A stretch of DNA of 64,000 bases from Tipula vernalis. Lineage: Eukaryota > Arthropoda > Insecta > Diptera > Tipulidae. Made by a program: the position numbers and the translations under genes. This document shows, in pieces, positions 1 through 17,408 of the stretch. The stretch's first letter is position 1. The number at the start of each line of letters is the position of its first letter. The notes beneath the pieces were generated by a model. That model was given only the letters and a program-made list of their open reading frames with translations. It ran no database searches and was not told the DNA's origin. The DNA lies in contig OY282558.1 in assembly GCA_958295665.1 (NCBI GenBank), positions 17,917,409 through 17,981,408 of the forward strand. Direction: 5' to 3'.

Positions 1-5764
<5,764 letters not shown>

Positions 5765-7522
5765 CTTAAAGATTTTGTATTTGGGAGGATGGGCGATGAT
5801 GATAGCTAAGAGGTAGTCAACATCCCATGGTCAAATCATGGAAATAAACATATGATTTTTAAACATTTGTGTTGTTTGTATAGCGCATGTGATATGGAGA
5901 AACCTTAAATTATTAACAGCAAATACTAGTTCAAACTTAAATTCTGTGTGGCGATACTAAACATAAATACCACTAACGGTACATACCATCTGATAGGTCT
6001 TAGATATGCTAAGGAACCATGAATAGGCCATATCCATATCATAGAGATAAGACATATAATTTTCTGTATACATAATAGGCCTTTTCTTACACTGCATCAT
6101 GTTAAAACATAAATTCTCTGTGGCGATACTAGAGATAAATACCACTAACGGTGTATACCCCCAGATAGTTCTTGGATATGCTAAGATACCATAAATAGGA
6201 CATATCCGTATCATGGAGATAAGATATATAATTTTCTGTATACATAATAGGCCTTTTCTTACACTGCATCATGTTAAAACATAAATTCTCTGTGGCGATA
6301 CTAGAGATAAATACCACTAACGGTGTATACCCCCAGATAGTTCTTGGATATGCTAAGGAACCTTAAATAGGACATATCCATATCATGGAGATAAGACATA
6401 TAATTTTCTGTATACATAATAGGCCTTTTCGTACACTGCATCGAGTTGAAACTTAAATTCTCTGTGGCGATACCAGAGATAAATACCAATAACGGTATAT
6501 ACCTATGATAGGTCATGGACATGCTAAAGAACCATGAATAGGCCATATCCATATCATGGAGATAAGATATATAATTTTCTGTAGACATAATACGCCTTTT
6601 CGTACACTGCATCATGTTGAAAATTAAATCCTGTGTGGCGATACTAAAGATAAATACCAATAACGGTATATACGCGTGACAGGTCTTGGATATGGTAAGG
6701 AACCATGAATAGGCCATATCCATACCATGGAGATAAGACATATAATTTTCTGTACACATAATACGCCTTTTCGTACACTGCATCATGTTGAAACTTAAAT
6801 TCTCTAAGGCGATACTACAGATTAATACCACTAAAGGTATTTACCACCTGATAGGTCTTGGATATGCTAAGGAACCATGAATAGGCCATATCCATATCAT
6901 GGAGATAATACATATAATTTTCAGTACACGTAATACACATTTTCGTACTACGAAAGCATTGCGTCCAGTAGAAACTTAAATTCTGTGTGGCGATACTAGA
7001 GATAAATACCACTAACGGTGTATACCCCCAGATAGGTTTTGGATATGCTAAGGAACGATGAATAGGCCATGTACATATCATCAGAATTATGAATAAGCCA
7101 TCCATATCAGCATATCCAACACTTATCAGGTGGTATATACCATCAGTGATATTTATCGCTAATATCGCCACAGAGAATTTAAGTTTCAACTGCATGCAGT
7201 GTACGAAAAGACATATTATGTGTACTGAAAATTATATGTCTTATCTCCATGGCATATGGCATATTCATGGTTCCTTAGCATATCCAAGACATATCAGGTG
7301 GTATATACCGTTAGTGGTATTTATCTCTAGTATCGCCACACAGAATTTAAGTTTCAACTTGTATTGGCTGTTTATAATTTAAGGTTTCTCCATATCACAT
7401 GCGTTATACTAACAACACAAATTTTTAAAAATCATATGTTTTTTTCTATGAGTTGACCGTGGGATGCTGACTACCTCTTAGCTATCAACATGGCCTATCC
7501 TCCCAAATACAAAATCTTTAAG
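5765..7522. mobile_element. Foldback-type element 1 (long inverted repeats with internal satellite)
   Basis: The outer ~180 bp on the left (5765-5945) is the reverse complement of the outer ~160 bp on the right (7361-7522). Both begin CTTAAAGATTTTGTATTTGG when read inward and both contain GATATGGAGAAACCTTAAAT. Between the arms, about seven copies of a ~172-bp unit run in one orientation and two run in the other, starting near 7095. No transposase gene is present. This is the architecture of foldback (FB) elements: long TIRs composed partly of tandem subrepeats. I find no clear target duplication, so the exact ends are uncertain. A palindromic satellite array is the alternative. Confidence 0.75.
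5949..7094 (-). repeat. ~172-bp tandem satellite, about seven copies
   Basis: The marker TGGCGATAC (or a close variant) recurs at 5949, 6121, 6293, 6465, 6636, 6806 and 6988, giving spacings of 172, 172, 172, 171, 170 and 182 bp. Each unit also carries GATAAATACCA, a TTGGATATGCTAAGG-like block and a CATAATA-CCTTTTC block. Two further units lie inverted at 7095-7360. Minus-strand frames run through several units with a repeated Met-Asp-Met-Ala-Tyr-Ser pattern. They are a by-product of the repeat being close to a multiple of three and are not a protein repeat. Confidence 0.9.
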
Positions 7523-8775
7523 CCTTTCCGCAGTACAAATACATTCTAAATAGGCTGGATAGATAGCATATAGCCGCAGCATTTAATTGTTGGTATGGAA
7601 TTTCTCAAGTAACCAATATTTGGAAATAAAATAGCAAATTCCTATGCCGTTATCCATTGTACGACAACACTAGTAAATCTTTTTTTGTTTTTATTTGATA
7701 GTAGAATCCAAGAAATTTTTATTCTGATGTTCCGCGGCTTATTCTGAGGCTTATGGTTTTTTAGTCAATATTTCTTTTTTCCTTAACCAAAATTTCATCC
7801 GAACGTGATAATTTATATCAGCACAACATCACATGTTTCTGAATTTGTTACACAGAAATGGAGTTAAATTTGGTAAAATTACGGAATTAAGCTCAGAAAT
7901 TAAATTTTTTTACGACTTTAATTAAACTTGTTTTGCGAATTAACGTCGGGGACTCCATACAAATTTTGCGAGTTCAATTCAATTTTTTAACGAGTTTAAT
8001 TCCTGCGACCTCATTTCGTGGAGCCTGTCTCACAAATGACTTTCCAAGTCTTATGAAATCGTCCTTATTAAATTTGGATATATTTGTTCGGAGAGCATAG
8101 GTTGCTCGAAATTTATTTTGCCGCCCCTTATTTTTCGAGAAATTAGGTAAATCCCTCAGTATTAGAATCACCTACATACATCAGAAAATTTGAATTTTAC
8201 CGTTCCAATTTGGCATCGGCTAAATCCATTTTGATACCAAACTTTTTTAAGCTTGTTTTACGTTTAAACTCATCATATGCGGTCGAATAAATTTGTCTAA
8301 TAGACTTCCGAATAAAAATGTTTCAAAGAAACTTGTACCTACTTTCTTATCAGTTTATTCCGTGCTATTAATTTTAGGCTGGAAAATTTTTTCAAGCAAC
8401 TGCAGGATTATTGTCAGCATCATCTACATTGGGAATGAGATTTGAAAGTTCTTGAATGCCTTAGTTTTGAGCATTTGAGCATCGAAATAGTTTTAGGTGA
8501 TTATCGTAACTATATAGGTCAAAAATTTTAATGAGGACTATTAAAGACTTCATAAAATATTTTGAATCATTCTGCTGGTTATAAATACACCAATAAGAAA
8601 TCGCGAGAAATGAATGTGTGTTGTTCTATTTAAACTATAATTACCGATCAATGTTTTTTACGTTTTTTTAGATTTTATAGATAGTTAGACGTGTGATCAA
8701 ATAAGTATGTTTCGTGTACTTAAGAAATTGCGTAAAAAACGTAATGTATAGAAAAGGCACGACACTGATTTACAT
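7523..8775. other. Gene-free stretch
   Basis: No gene or repeat family is recognised. A 65-codon minus-strand frame at 7974-8171 has no recognisable domain. Confidence 0.5.
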
Positions 8776-8946
8776 CCCTATTCTGACATACAACCACTGA
8801 CTAAAAAATAGTCTTAGGTTAGACTTTTTCTATTAGTTAAACTTTTGTCTTAGCAGAATGGCAGCATAATTTTACGTATTACGAAATAGTCTTAAAAAAA
8901 ACGTCCTAGCTAAGACAGTCTTTAGAGTCTTAACGTCAGAATCGGG
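8776..8946. mobile_element. Small MITE-like element (~171 bp)
   Basis: The left end reads CCCTATTCTGACAT and the reverse complement of the right end reads CCCGATTCTGACGT, giving an imperfect 14-bp terminal inverted repeat. The interior contains repeated TAGTCTTA / TAAGAC motifs in both orientations. There is no coding capacity. I could not identify a convincing target duplication, so superfamily assignment is open. Confidence 0.5.
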
Positions 8947-9094
8947 AGGATACTCACATTATTGAAACAAATAAAATGCCCTTGAATAAATCAAATCGGC
9001 CATTTAGGGCCCCTTGCGCTGCATCGCTCTCGGTGCTCTTTCGTCGGCCATGTACGTGGTTCCAATCATGCATTTGAAGCAGAAAACAAGCAGT

Positions 9095-9530
9095 GTTAGT
9101 TGGTGGTGAACTTAGTAGTTTTAAAACAATTAAATGCAGAGTTCTACAAGGTTCTGTCTTCGAACCAATTTTAATAATGTGCCTGTTTCTATTAATATGG
9201 CTATTTGTACTAGTAATGGAACCGCATTGATAAAGTTGAGTTTCAAATATTTAGAAGTTATTGTCGATTCCAAGTTAGATATAAAAAAATGGCACAAAAT
9301 GCAGCAATACGGATTATTTTAAAGAAATCTCGTTTAACATCATCATTGCCTCTGGGTATTTTATCAATAATGTATCTTTATGTGCTTAAGGTTATAAAAA
9401 TATTCTTTCTTCGAAACATCAAATCAATAAGACATGAGCTTCCCAATAAAAATATTTGTGCTTATCCTAAGCCTATGAAAGGTAATTTCAAAAATTTGTA
9501 TGTGGATACCCTAGGGTGCCTATTATAATA
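9095..9530 (+). pseudogene. Non-LTR retrotransposon reverse transcriptase fragment
   Basis: The frame entering at about 9118 reads CRVLQGSVFEPIL, matching the RT block seen as VxQGSVLGPxLF in Jockey-like LINEs. Further on, KYLEVIVDSKLDIKKW matches the KYLGVxLDxKLxW block, and QNAAIRIILKK followed by a conserved hydrophobic stretch matches the downstream thumb region. These blocks lie in more than one frame (switch near 9290) and the FADD-type catalytic block between them is missing. This is a short, dead fragment. Assignment to a Jockey/CR1-type clade is inference from motif spacing. Confidence 0.7.
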
Positions 9531-9849
9531 TCATGACAAATTGTGTATCATTGGTAATTTATCTGTCTTATGGTGCCGAATAATATACCATGGTACTATA
9601 TTTGGAATCTATACTTTTTTTTAATTTCTGTATCCAATCCTACATATTTAAACTTTTCCTGCGAGAGGCGTTTGTCCTACTTTTACAATCGTCAATATTC
9701 AATACCTACTGTGTTTTTGTTTTCTGGGTTTTCTTATCTGTTGGCAACCCTCATGTAGGTATGTGCATTTAGGTAGATGTTTATTGACAGAACAATCAAT
9801 TATGCGGTGAATTATACATTTTAAATTAATGTAATCGAAACGGTTCCAG

Positions 9850-10313
9850 ATATTAAAAAAAAAATCATTGAGTGGTACAAGAGACAACAAACACAAATCA
9901 ATCCAATATGTTTGCTGGAAGTAATAATTGGATACGAGGTGTTTGCAAGAGAAACCTGATGGAAACGATGTGGTTTTGCAAATAAAAAATCGTTGGTGGT
10001 AATTGATTCGTGAGATCCACACTTGCGTAATTTAGTTCAGGATAAATTTCTCTGTTTCCAGCAAAAGGATATCGTAGAAAAATCTTCATATCAGGATGTA
10101 ATAAAATTCGTCGCAAGTTCTGTAAAGAAAATTTCGCCTGGTCTCGTTAGACGACTATTCGAATGTTGCGCCATAGATCAGTTTGGAAATGAAATTCCAC
10201 ACGATAAATTAAACAAAAAGCTTATCCGGGTTTTAAATCCTGAGCCAACTAGTGTTGGCGGATTAATGATCCAGTTAGAAAAGGAGATTGAAGAAGAAAG
10301 TGATCACAAGTAA
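9850..10313 (+). pseudogene. pogo/Tigger-type transposase remnant
   Basis: The frame at 10023-10313 carries SVKKISPGLVRRLFECCAI followed by an acidic tail. It aligns by eye with the C-terminal part of the second pogo-like remnant in this window (45301-45615: AVKRVNPEIIKRSFDCCGI). In pogo/Tigger proteins this segment follows the DDE domain. Upstream, 9850-9960 encodes IIEWYKRQQTQ and a NNWIRGVCKRN-like stretch that resembles the CENP-B/Tc5 helix-turn-helix, but it is interrupted by stops. If both readings are right, the whole catalytic core has been deleted. The C-terminal match is firm; the HTH match is tentative. Confidence 0.55.
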
Positions 10314-10411
10314 AATTATGAGTTGGTTGAAGCTGATGGGATGGATAATTCAGAAGATTATATAGTAAAACCGATAATGTCTCGAAAAATTATTCAGAAG
10401 ATTCTACACCG

Positions 10412-11652
10412 TTGAAAAAAATAATTTACAACTTATGTAATGCAAGTTATCATTAAATTGTAGAGTACGATTGCGTTAAAATAAATTTTCCTACAATCGC
10501 CGTGAAAAGCAGGCTTTTTTTCTCTGTTTTCAAAGCCCAAAGTGTCTGTTTTTTTGACAGTTAATAAACAAATTACTTTGCCACACGTTTCTCTTAGAAA
10601 CGTGTAACAAAACTTGAAACCGCACGCTAATTTTTAAGAAAGACTAATGTTTGTATAAAACATCAAACCAAATTTTTGTTTTTCTTTATGAAAAATAAAA
10701 AAAATCTTTGACTACTCGATTGAACAAAATGTCGGTCCTAAAATAAAATCGTATTGTCAGTGTAGTAAATTTTACTACAAAATTATCTTTTTATTATATT
10801 TTTTAAAATGATTGTAGGAAAAATAAAGTGTGAAACACGTCCGCAAAGTTGTTTGTCACGCTCGAAAGGTTGCTGGCCTCCGTCCCGTCGGCCAGCAATT
10901 TCCTTTCTCGCGTGACAAACTGGCACTTTGCGCTCTTGATACACAAATAACTATTAATGCATTTATGAGGATTTCTAATGCGTATTTGCATTAAAAAATA
11001 TTTTTAATACAACTATTAAACATTTTAAATCAACCTGCTCAAACTGAAAAATCACACCATCATAAAATTCGCTAAAACAATATGAATATATGAATAATAA
11101 GATCATACACGAGTTTTGCATTACTCGTATAAAATTCACTAAATCAAATCGACTATATAGCAGCTTAATAAATCTTTAATAATTTAGTTTTCCGGATTCG
11201 AAAATATCTATTTTGTTTTAACGTAAGCTTTTTAGTTCTTAATTTATAAGTTATTACCTTGGGCGACCATAGAGTGAACTAGGCTAGCCCGCCCATTGAA
11301 AGATGAGATGAACATCAAATTTTTATTTTTTATTTTATTTTTTTAAGTAAACTGCTCTCTGAGATTTCGACCCTCACCTCAACCTCAAGGCACCGAAAAC
11401 AAAGAACAACCCTAAAAAAACAAAAAAAAATCGCAAAAATTACGGAGCTTTAAATGCAACTTGCTTTAAAATTTAATACTTCTAAAATATTTTAATAATG
11501 CAGTCTTTGATAAATTTTAATGCAGTTGATTGACGGTTCTCAAATTGTATCAAACTAATTTTTAATGCAAGCTTTGTATCATTTTGTAAAACAGCCTAGC
11601 ACTGAACCAATATATAATGCAATTTGCATTACATAAGCAATATTTTTTCAAT
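10412..11652. mobile_element. 1.24-kb non-autonomous element with ~35-bp TIRs
   Basis: The left end (10412-10447) reads TTGAAAAAAATAATT and then ACTTATGTAATGCAAGTT. The reverse complement of 11618-11652 reads TTGAAAAAATATTG and then CTTATGTAATGCAAATT. The interior is rich in TAATGCA-type motifs, holds a second inverted pair (TTTTCCTACAATC at ~10487 and its complement at ~10811), and surrounds the GC-rich hairpin at 10841-10933. No coding frame is recognisable. The adjacency of the pogo remnant just outside the left end may be coincidence. Confidence 0.55.
10841..10933. repeat. GC-rich hairpin (~37-bp arms, 11-bp loop)
   Basis: GCAAAGTTGTTTGTCACGCTCG, GAAAGG and TTGCTGGCC on the left (10842-10878) pair with GGCCAGCAATTTCC, TTTCTCGCGTGACAAAC and TGGCACTTTGCG on the right (10890-10933), with only a few mismatches. 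It is markedly more GC-rich than everything around it. It may be a terminal structure of a transposon, a small RNA precursor or a recombination hotspot; the sequence alone does not decide. Confidence 0.8.
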
Positions 11653-12970
11653 TGTGTGGATTTCAGATTTTGTCTGGAAAACGCTGTGAAATTATTGCTC
11701 AATTAGTATACCGTGGTGTTATAATTAGCACTTTTGGAAAAGGACATTTTACTGCTCCAATGCTGTTTAATTAGAAAGCCTTTCTCAAGAAGATAAAACT
11801 CTGAGTTTTTCGCCCATAAGACAACAGAAAATTAGAAAATAGCTTATAAAACGTTTATAAGAATGAAAACTTTGTTTCATTACATTCATTTCAGTTTTTC
11901 TGTACTTCTTATTTAATAAATGTTTTTAAAACTGTCAAATTTCTACAAAATAAATTTTAATAAATTTAGATGAATTTCTGAGAGAAGACTTCTAAAGCTT
12001 CAATTGGTTGTGATTAAATTATGATGTGGGCATCGAATTTACCAACATTACCTATAGAAAGCAAACCTCTGAACTAGGGTCACAACCAATTTTTCTTTCT
12101 ATATAACACCGGATCATCAGCATTAACATATTAGTATGAACTTCAAAAATATATTTTGTTAAAAGCAAACGTCTGAAAAATTTGGAAACATTATAAATGC
12201 GGCTTGAAACCCAAACACAACCAATCAATTCTTGTAAACCAAAACCAATTCAATGAAGCAAATATAATTAACTAGAACGTGAAATTAAAAGCTAAACTCA
12301 TTCCTTGTAGTCAAAGAACGCGAAATGTTTACAAAAATTTTTCCTTAATACCCTCCCAAAAAATGAAAAAAATAAAATAAAAAAACAACAACAAGCTGCA
12401 CAAAATTTTCAAGCAAATCCAAATAATACACCGAAAAATAACAAAAATAAAACCAAATGATTAATTGACTGAATATTGGGGAACATCTCCGGTTGAAGGA
12501 GAAGGAACTAACAAAAATAAAGAAAGCAAGGAATAAAGCGAATTTACTTATTATCTTTACCCAACCGAAAACAGACAATGACATATTATTAATAAAAAAA
12601 AAAAAAAAAAAAAAAAAAGAATCTGTTTAAACTTTAAAGTTTAAAAAGCTTTACTTAAAAAAAAATAATAACAAAACTTTAAAATTAAATTAAGCAAAGT
12701 TTTTCGATTTTTTGTATTTTTTTCCTCCTCTATAAAATACATTACATAAATTTTCTATTTTCCCTCTGTGTGTACAAAGATTTCTGAAAGGAAAATCACT
12801 TTTCTTTCACATATACGTATATCCTTTTAGTTTTTGTGTTTCCAAACTACATCTATTTTCTTAAAATTCATAAAATAATGATAACAAAGATATAACGACA
12901 AATAGTAATAACAATAACAGATATAAAGACATTCTGTGTGGGTGGGTGGGTGTGTGTGTGTTATTGTCAG
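11653..12970. other. Gene-free stretch
   Basis: No coding region is supported. It includes a long A run at about 12593-12618 and a GTGGGTGGGTGGGTGTGTGT tract near 12939-12960. Confidence 0.55.
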
Positions 12971-13109
12971 AATGTTTTTTGTGTTACTGCTCTCTGCTAC
13001 GAGTCAAGTAAGTTTTTTTTTTTGTTACTTGCAGGCTCTTGTAAAATCTGGCGTCGAGAATGAGAATAAAAAATCCCTGAAGGTTTTAAAGGGTAACCGT
13101 TAATTTATT
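12971..13109 (+). CDS. Possible exon(s): signal-peptide-like start plus short downstream exon
   Basis: After an acceptor-like TTATTGTCAG, an ATG at 12974 opens MFFVLLLSATSQ, which looks like the start of a signal peptide, and then meets a strong donor (CAA|GTAAGT at about 13009). Some 30 bp later a textbook acceptor (poly-T then TTGCAG) precedes a 19-codon frame, ALVKSGVENENKKSLKVLK, ending in a stop at about 13109. The two signals are too close to be one intron, so either each belongs to a separate long intron or the reading is spurious. Without splicing, the ORF is 43 codons. I recognise no gene. Confidence is low. Confidence 0.25.
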
Positions 13110-13280
13110 TACGGTACATATATGAATTGCACGTTAAAAGTACTTTAGCTAATCTATCCCTTTTAGACAGCATACATGCAAGATAAATGAGAAAATTAAA
13201 TGAAAATAACACCTTTTTAAATTTTTTTCTATTTATAATTTTTCACCCTTGTGTACTTATTGTCTGTGTACATAAGAAAG

Positions 13281-13296
13281 CCCCCCCCCCCCCCCC
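13281..13296. repeat. C16 homopolymer
   Basis: Sixteen consecutive C residues sit in otherwise AT-rich DNA and are followed by a run of A. Such tracts are prone to slippage and miscalling, so the true length is uncertain. Confidence 0.9.
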
Positions 13297-15459
13297 TAAA
13301 AAAAACAAAAAATTATCATTATCATTGTGTATGTATTATGTACATACAAGCAGAGCTTTTTCATTTTCCACATATCCTAATTTAGATATATACAAAACCA
13401 ACAAAATTATGAAAAATAGATAAAGAAAAACTTTTGGTTTTCCTTTTATATACCATATATACAGTACATATATACATATTTATCCTTCGTCTCTCTTATC
13501 ATCCGACAATATGATAAGAAAGCATAACAAACATAAATTTATTTATTTTTCTTATTGTCTCATCCCTACACACTCTATATTTTCTCCTGTGTTATGTTAC
13601 ATTTTCCATCGTCTTGTGTGTAAAGTTAAAACCAACTTTGTTTTTGTTTTGGTATAAAGAAAATGACAATAAAATAAGAAAAAAAAATCTTTATAGGTAA
13701 AATACAATTGTGAATGGAAAATTGGGATTTTTATTTTTTGGTTGATTGTATTTTTCAGGTGTTTTTCTCTTAAAAAAATCACAAATCCCATTTCAAACGG
13801 CGCAGGCAAGCAACCAACCAAATAAAATAATTTTAAGGGAATTTATACGTCGTATTTGTCTTTTCGCATATGTACATAACGGTACCAATCTCCTGAGAAT
13901 AATATGTGTGCATGTGTCTGTCTTTGTCTCTATATATGTATTGTAGTTAGCTGATAAAGCTTTTTCCACTTTTCCACAACCAAAAATCAAAAATTTAAAC
14001 ATGATTTGTACTAATATTCTTGGAAAAAGGATTTTTGTTGTTTTTTTTTGTGCTTGCTCGTTTGATTGAAGGATTGCGGGAGTATAAAAACAAAAACATA
14101 AAATAAGATGGAGATTTTAAATTTTCATCGGAAATCCTGACGATATTCGGTTTTTTTTTTTTTTGTGTTTTGTTTGGAAATCCTTGAACTTATATTCGTT
14201 ACGAGTTGAAAAGTGTATTATAAAGTGAAAATTATTGGTGGGCGTAGATTTCGATTTATTTTGTGTGTTTTGTACTGTGGTGTATGGTGCGGGAATACAT
14301 TTTTTTTTTTTTTTTTTTTTTGATTTTATAAATGACCTAGATTTTTGTGTTTTTTTTTTTCACTGTAGAGTGTGTGTAGGTTTTACTGATTTATCTATGG
14401 TTCAGTAGATAATTCGTTGTGTTTTATGTGGCTTAGTTATTGTTTTATGGTTGTTTGTTCTTTAAATGGTATACAAAAAAATTAGGAATAAATGTTTGAT
14501 TTTCGGATTTGTGCGGTGCTGGTGCGAAAAAAATGATTGCGCTATTTGTATACAAATGTGCTGACTGTTTTATTGATTTGGAATTAAATATGGTGTGTAC
14601 GTGTGCTTATTGTATTAACAAATATAAATTTTATTTATTTAAAATTATTTATTTTACACTGTCACTTATTGGTAATCCAAGCAGATATTTTTGGCTTGTG
14701 TGACGATTCAGACAGTGGAAATTAGATAAATCCTGATATTAAGCTGTGATATGCATTAAGATAGACATTTATCCTGAAATTAAAATATTTTAAAATATTA
14801 AATTGCAATTTGGATTAGTCTAAAAATAGTGAAACTCTAATTGAAGATTGTCCTAATTCTTCGAAACGAATTAAATTTTGTTTAGTTGTAAGCTTAAAAT
14901 TCAATAGTAGAGTATTTTCATCTCAGGTCTTATTCGATACGTAGGTGCAACTGTTTCGAAGTCACAAGGCTTTCTCTTCAATACACATTAGCAAGAATAA
15001 AATTAAAAACAATTTCGAAACATTTTAACTGTACCTCAATCTCATACCTGTAGAGTATAAGCTTAGATGTAACGATACAAAATTAATTAACCCCACCTAT
15101 CTCCTATAAAAGCCAATTTAAAAAACTGGTTACCAAATCGTCAACATATCTCACATTTGGATTTGGATTCTATTCCGAGCAAATTAGTTGCTCTGTATTG
15201 AACTAACATGTTTTTGCCTAACTAACAAGCATTTATCAATAAAACTCACGTCAAATGTAAAATTGCAGACATGACATTTGTTTAGTAAACTTTAGTGTTT
15301 GTATTCAAAATTCAAAAAATTCTTATTCAAATCTCTAAATTTCTTTAATACTCAGTGAGAAGATTGAGATGTTCTTCTAACCCAAATACACTGAACATTT
15401 TCACAGATTTTTGTATTTTCTGGTGGTTAGTATTGAAAATCGAAATTTCTAATTTTATT

Positions 15460-16760
15460 CGTGATTTTCGGGAATATTTGATTTAAGAGTCAATACGAGT
15501 CGACAATATTCGAGGTTTTAAAGCTTTTCGGGATTATTCAAAATTTTCGATGTTGGATTGAACTAAACGTTAAAACCCAATATTTTGAGGTAATTTTTGG
15601 ATTAGCCTAGATTTTCTGTATTTGATTAGATATATTGAAACTGTATTCCAGATTTTCGGGAATATTCGAATTTTTCGAGATTTTAACAAATTTTATCAGC
15701 TTTTTCAAAGTTTTTACTATTATTCGAGACTTGATTGGCGTTTAAAGAAGTTTTGTCGTATTTCAGAATTAGTGATTTATCGAGGCTCTTGTTAATGATC
15801 CTTCCTATAGCTTTGTTAAATTTGAAGTATATTGGGTTGCTTGTTATCAAGATTATTTTGGATTTGATTGTTATTAAAATTTTTCAAATTATTCAAGATT
15901 TTTTGATTTTATTGAATGTTGTTCGGAATTTGACAGTTTATTAGTGATCAGTTGCTGGTTTTTTATAGGACTAATAAATTTATAAATATGTTACACGTCT
16001 AGAAAGATAACAGATTGGAGTTACTGTTCTCTGGCCAGCTTAGCTGTTTAATATATTGATGATGAATCTTAAGAACATTTTGGTAATTTAGAATTTATTA
16101 AGCTTTCTTAAATAGTGTGTCCGACTTTTAAAACTGTATTCTCATGAAGTATCAAGTTGATCGGATCTAGATCCACCGGCCCCCGCCCCTTTTCCACCCC
16201 TAAAAAATAAACCAGAAAAGAAATTATAGAATAGAAGAGAAAGAGAAGTACCTTTGGGATTTTCGATATTTTGTGTAATTTTTCAAGATTTTTAAACGTA
16301 TTCGAGGATTGTTTGTGGTTGCAGATTTTTAATACGTATAGCTGTTACACAAGAATTTATAAAATTTATAATATTATTCAAGATTTTCGATTTTATTCGT
16401 GTTTGTTTGAGCGGTGAAATTCTCAATTTGCAGTTATTTTTAGGCGAAATATATTTTTTGATCTTGAATCGCTTAATATTGAGATATTTGAAAGTTTTTC
16501 TACGGTTCTATGCTCATTCGAGATTTTCAGGAATATTCGAATTTTTTTGAGTATATTGAACTTCTCAAGGTGAAAGTTGTTAGATGCGATATGTTGCAGA
16601 ATTAAAGTGATACATACATATACATAGCTCATTTCAGATTTCCTTGAGTATTGAGCAGTATTAAGTATTATGAAATGGAAATTATTTGATATTTTATTAA
16701 AGTTTTGAGGTTATTGGAGATTTTCGATTTTAATCGAGCTTAGCTTGGAGTTAAATTAAG
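15460..16760. repeat. Degenerate interspersed ~15-20-bp motif field
   Basis: Variants of AGATTTTCGGGAATATTCG recur at about 15460, 15652 and 16522. Variants of AGATTTTCGATTTTATTCG recur at about 15540, 15897, 16383 and 16718, several followed by a GTTTGATTG- or GCTTGG-like tail. Spacing is irregular. This may be a highly diverged old tandem repeat or an AT-rich simple-sequence field; no unit length is clear by eye. Confidence 0.4.
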
Positions 16761-17207
16761 CCGAGCATACATGACCTTACAGAAATGTAGCTCTCGAAAT
16801 ATTTGGAGCTTTTTGAATTAATCTAGATCAACTGAATTGAATGGTGATTCGAAACGTATTGGAAGTTTTTGTGGAACATTCGAAATACGAGTATGTTGTG
16901 AGTTTTCGCGTTTTTCAATGTTACTCGAAAATGCAAAAGGTTGAAATGTATGATGCTATAAGCGAATTTTACCTTTAAAACTCTTGGTCATTTTTTTCAA
17001 ACGGGGTAGTTCATTGTGAATTTTGAACGCTATTCTCGAAATTGTTTTGCTTAATATAATTGGCAAAGTCATTTAGATATTTTTTCGGTCTAATTTGGAA
17101 AATGTACTCCGTTTTGTTGATCGAATATAAAATTTTGATTTGTTCATCAACTGTCAACGTGATCGACCCTTGTTTTCCCAAATAATGAACTCAACCAAAA
17201 AAGTTAA

Positions 17208-17408
17208 GTTGTTAGTGGTATTAAATTAGCAAAACCGGCCGAAGTGAAAAAAGAGCACCCCGAACAGGAAGGAGCGGAAGAATCTAATTTATCAAATGGT
17301 GATATTTCCGAGAATTATTCCAGAGTAAAGATGCTTCAAAACTGCAGTGTGGCAGCTACCATTCCCACTATGGATGTATCCACCGCCTCCACCTACGCCA
17401 ATCTATAG
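17208..17408 (+). CDS. C-terminal coding exon of an unidentified protein
   Basis: A 66-codon open frame ends in TAG at 17406-17408. It is much less AT-rich than its surroundings and has normal amino-acid composition. First comes a charged, acidic linker with KPAEVKKEHPEQEGAEES, then NLSNGDISENYSRV, then NCSVAATIPTMDVS, finishing ASTYANL. It looks like the cytoplasmic tail or disordered end of a membrane or signalling protein. The frame is closed upstream by TAA at 17205-17207, and AG acceptors occur at 17207-17208 and 17228-17229, so the exon start is uncertain. I see no upstream exon with confidence and do not recognise the protein family. An open frame of non-repetitive composition in this AT-rich DNA argues for real coding sequence; a fragment of an unknown transposon is the alternative. 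Confidence 0.5.
   Translation, partial: VVSGIKLAKPAEVKKEHPEQEGAEESNLSNGDISENYSRVKMLQNCSVAATIPTMDVSTASTYANL

Larger units (their letters stand above)
13110..17207. other. Gene-free stretch with homopolymers
   Basis: I see no supported gene. It holds a C16 run (13281-13296), T runs of about 20 at 14300-14322 and 14350-14360, and, from about 15460 to 16760, degenerate recurrences of a GATTTTCG / ATATTCGA motif (see separate entry). It is probably intronic or intergenic, upstream of the exon at 17208. Confidence 0.5.

Noticed and set aside
5957..7382. Five or more overlapping frames with a repeated MAYSWFLSISKTY-like pattern
   Set aside because: They are readings of the ~172-bp satellite; the pattern follows the DNA repeat, the frames break between units and a plus-strand copy arises from the inverted units.
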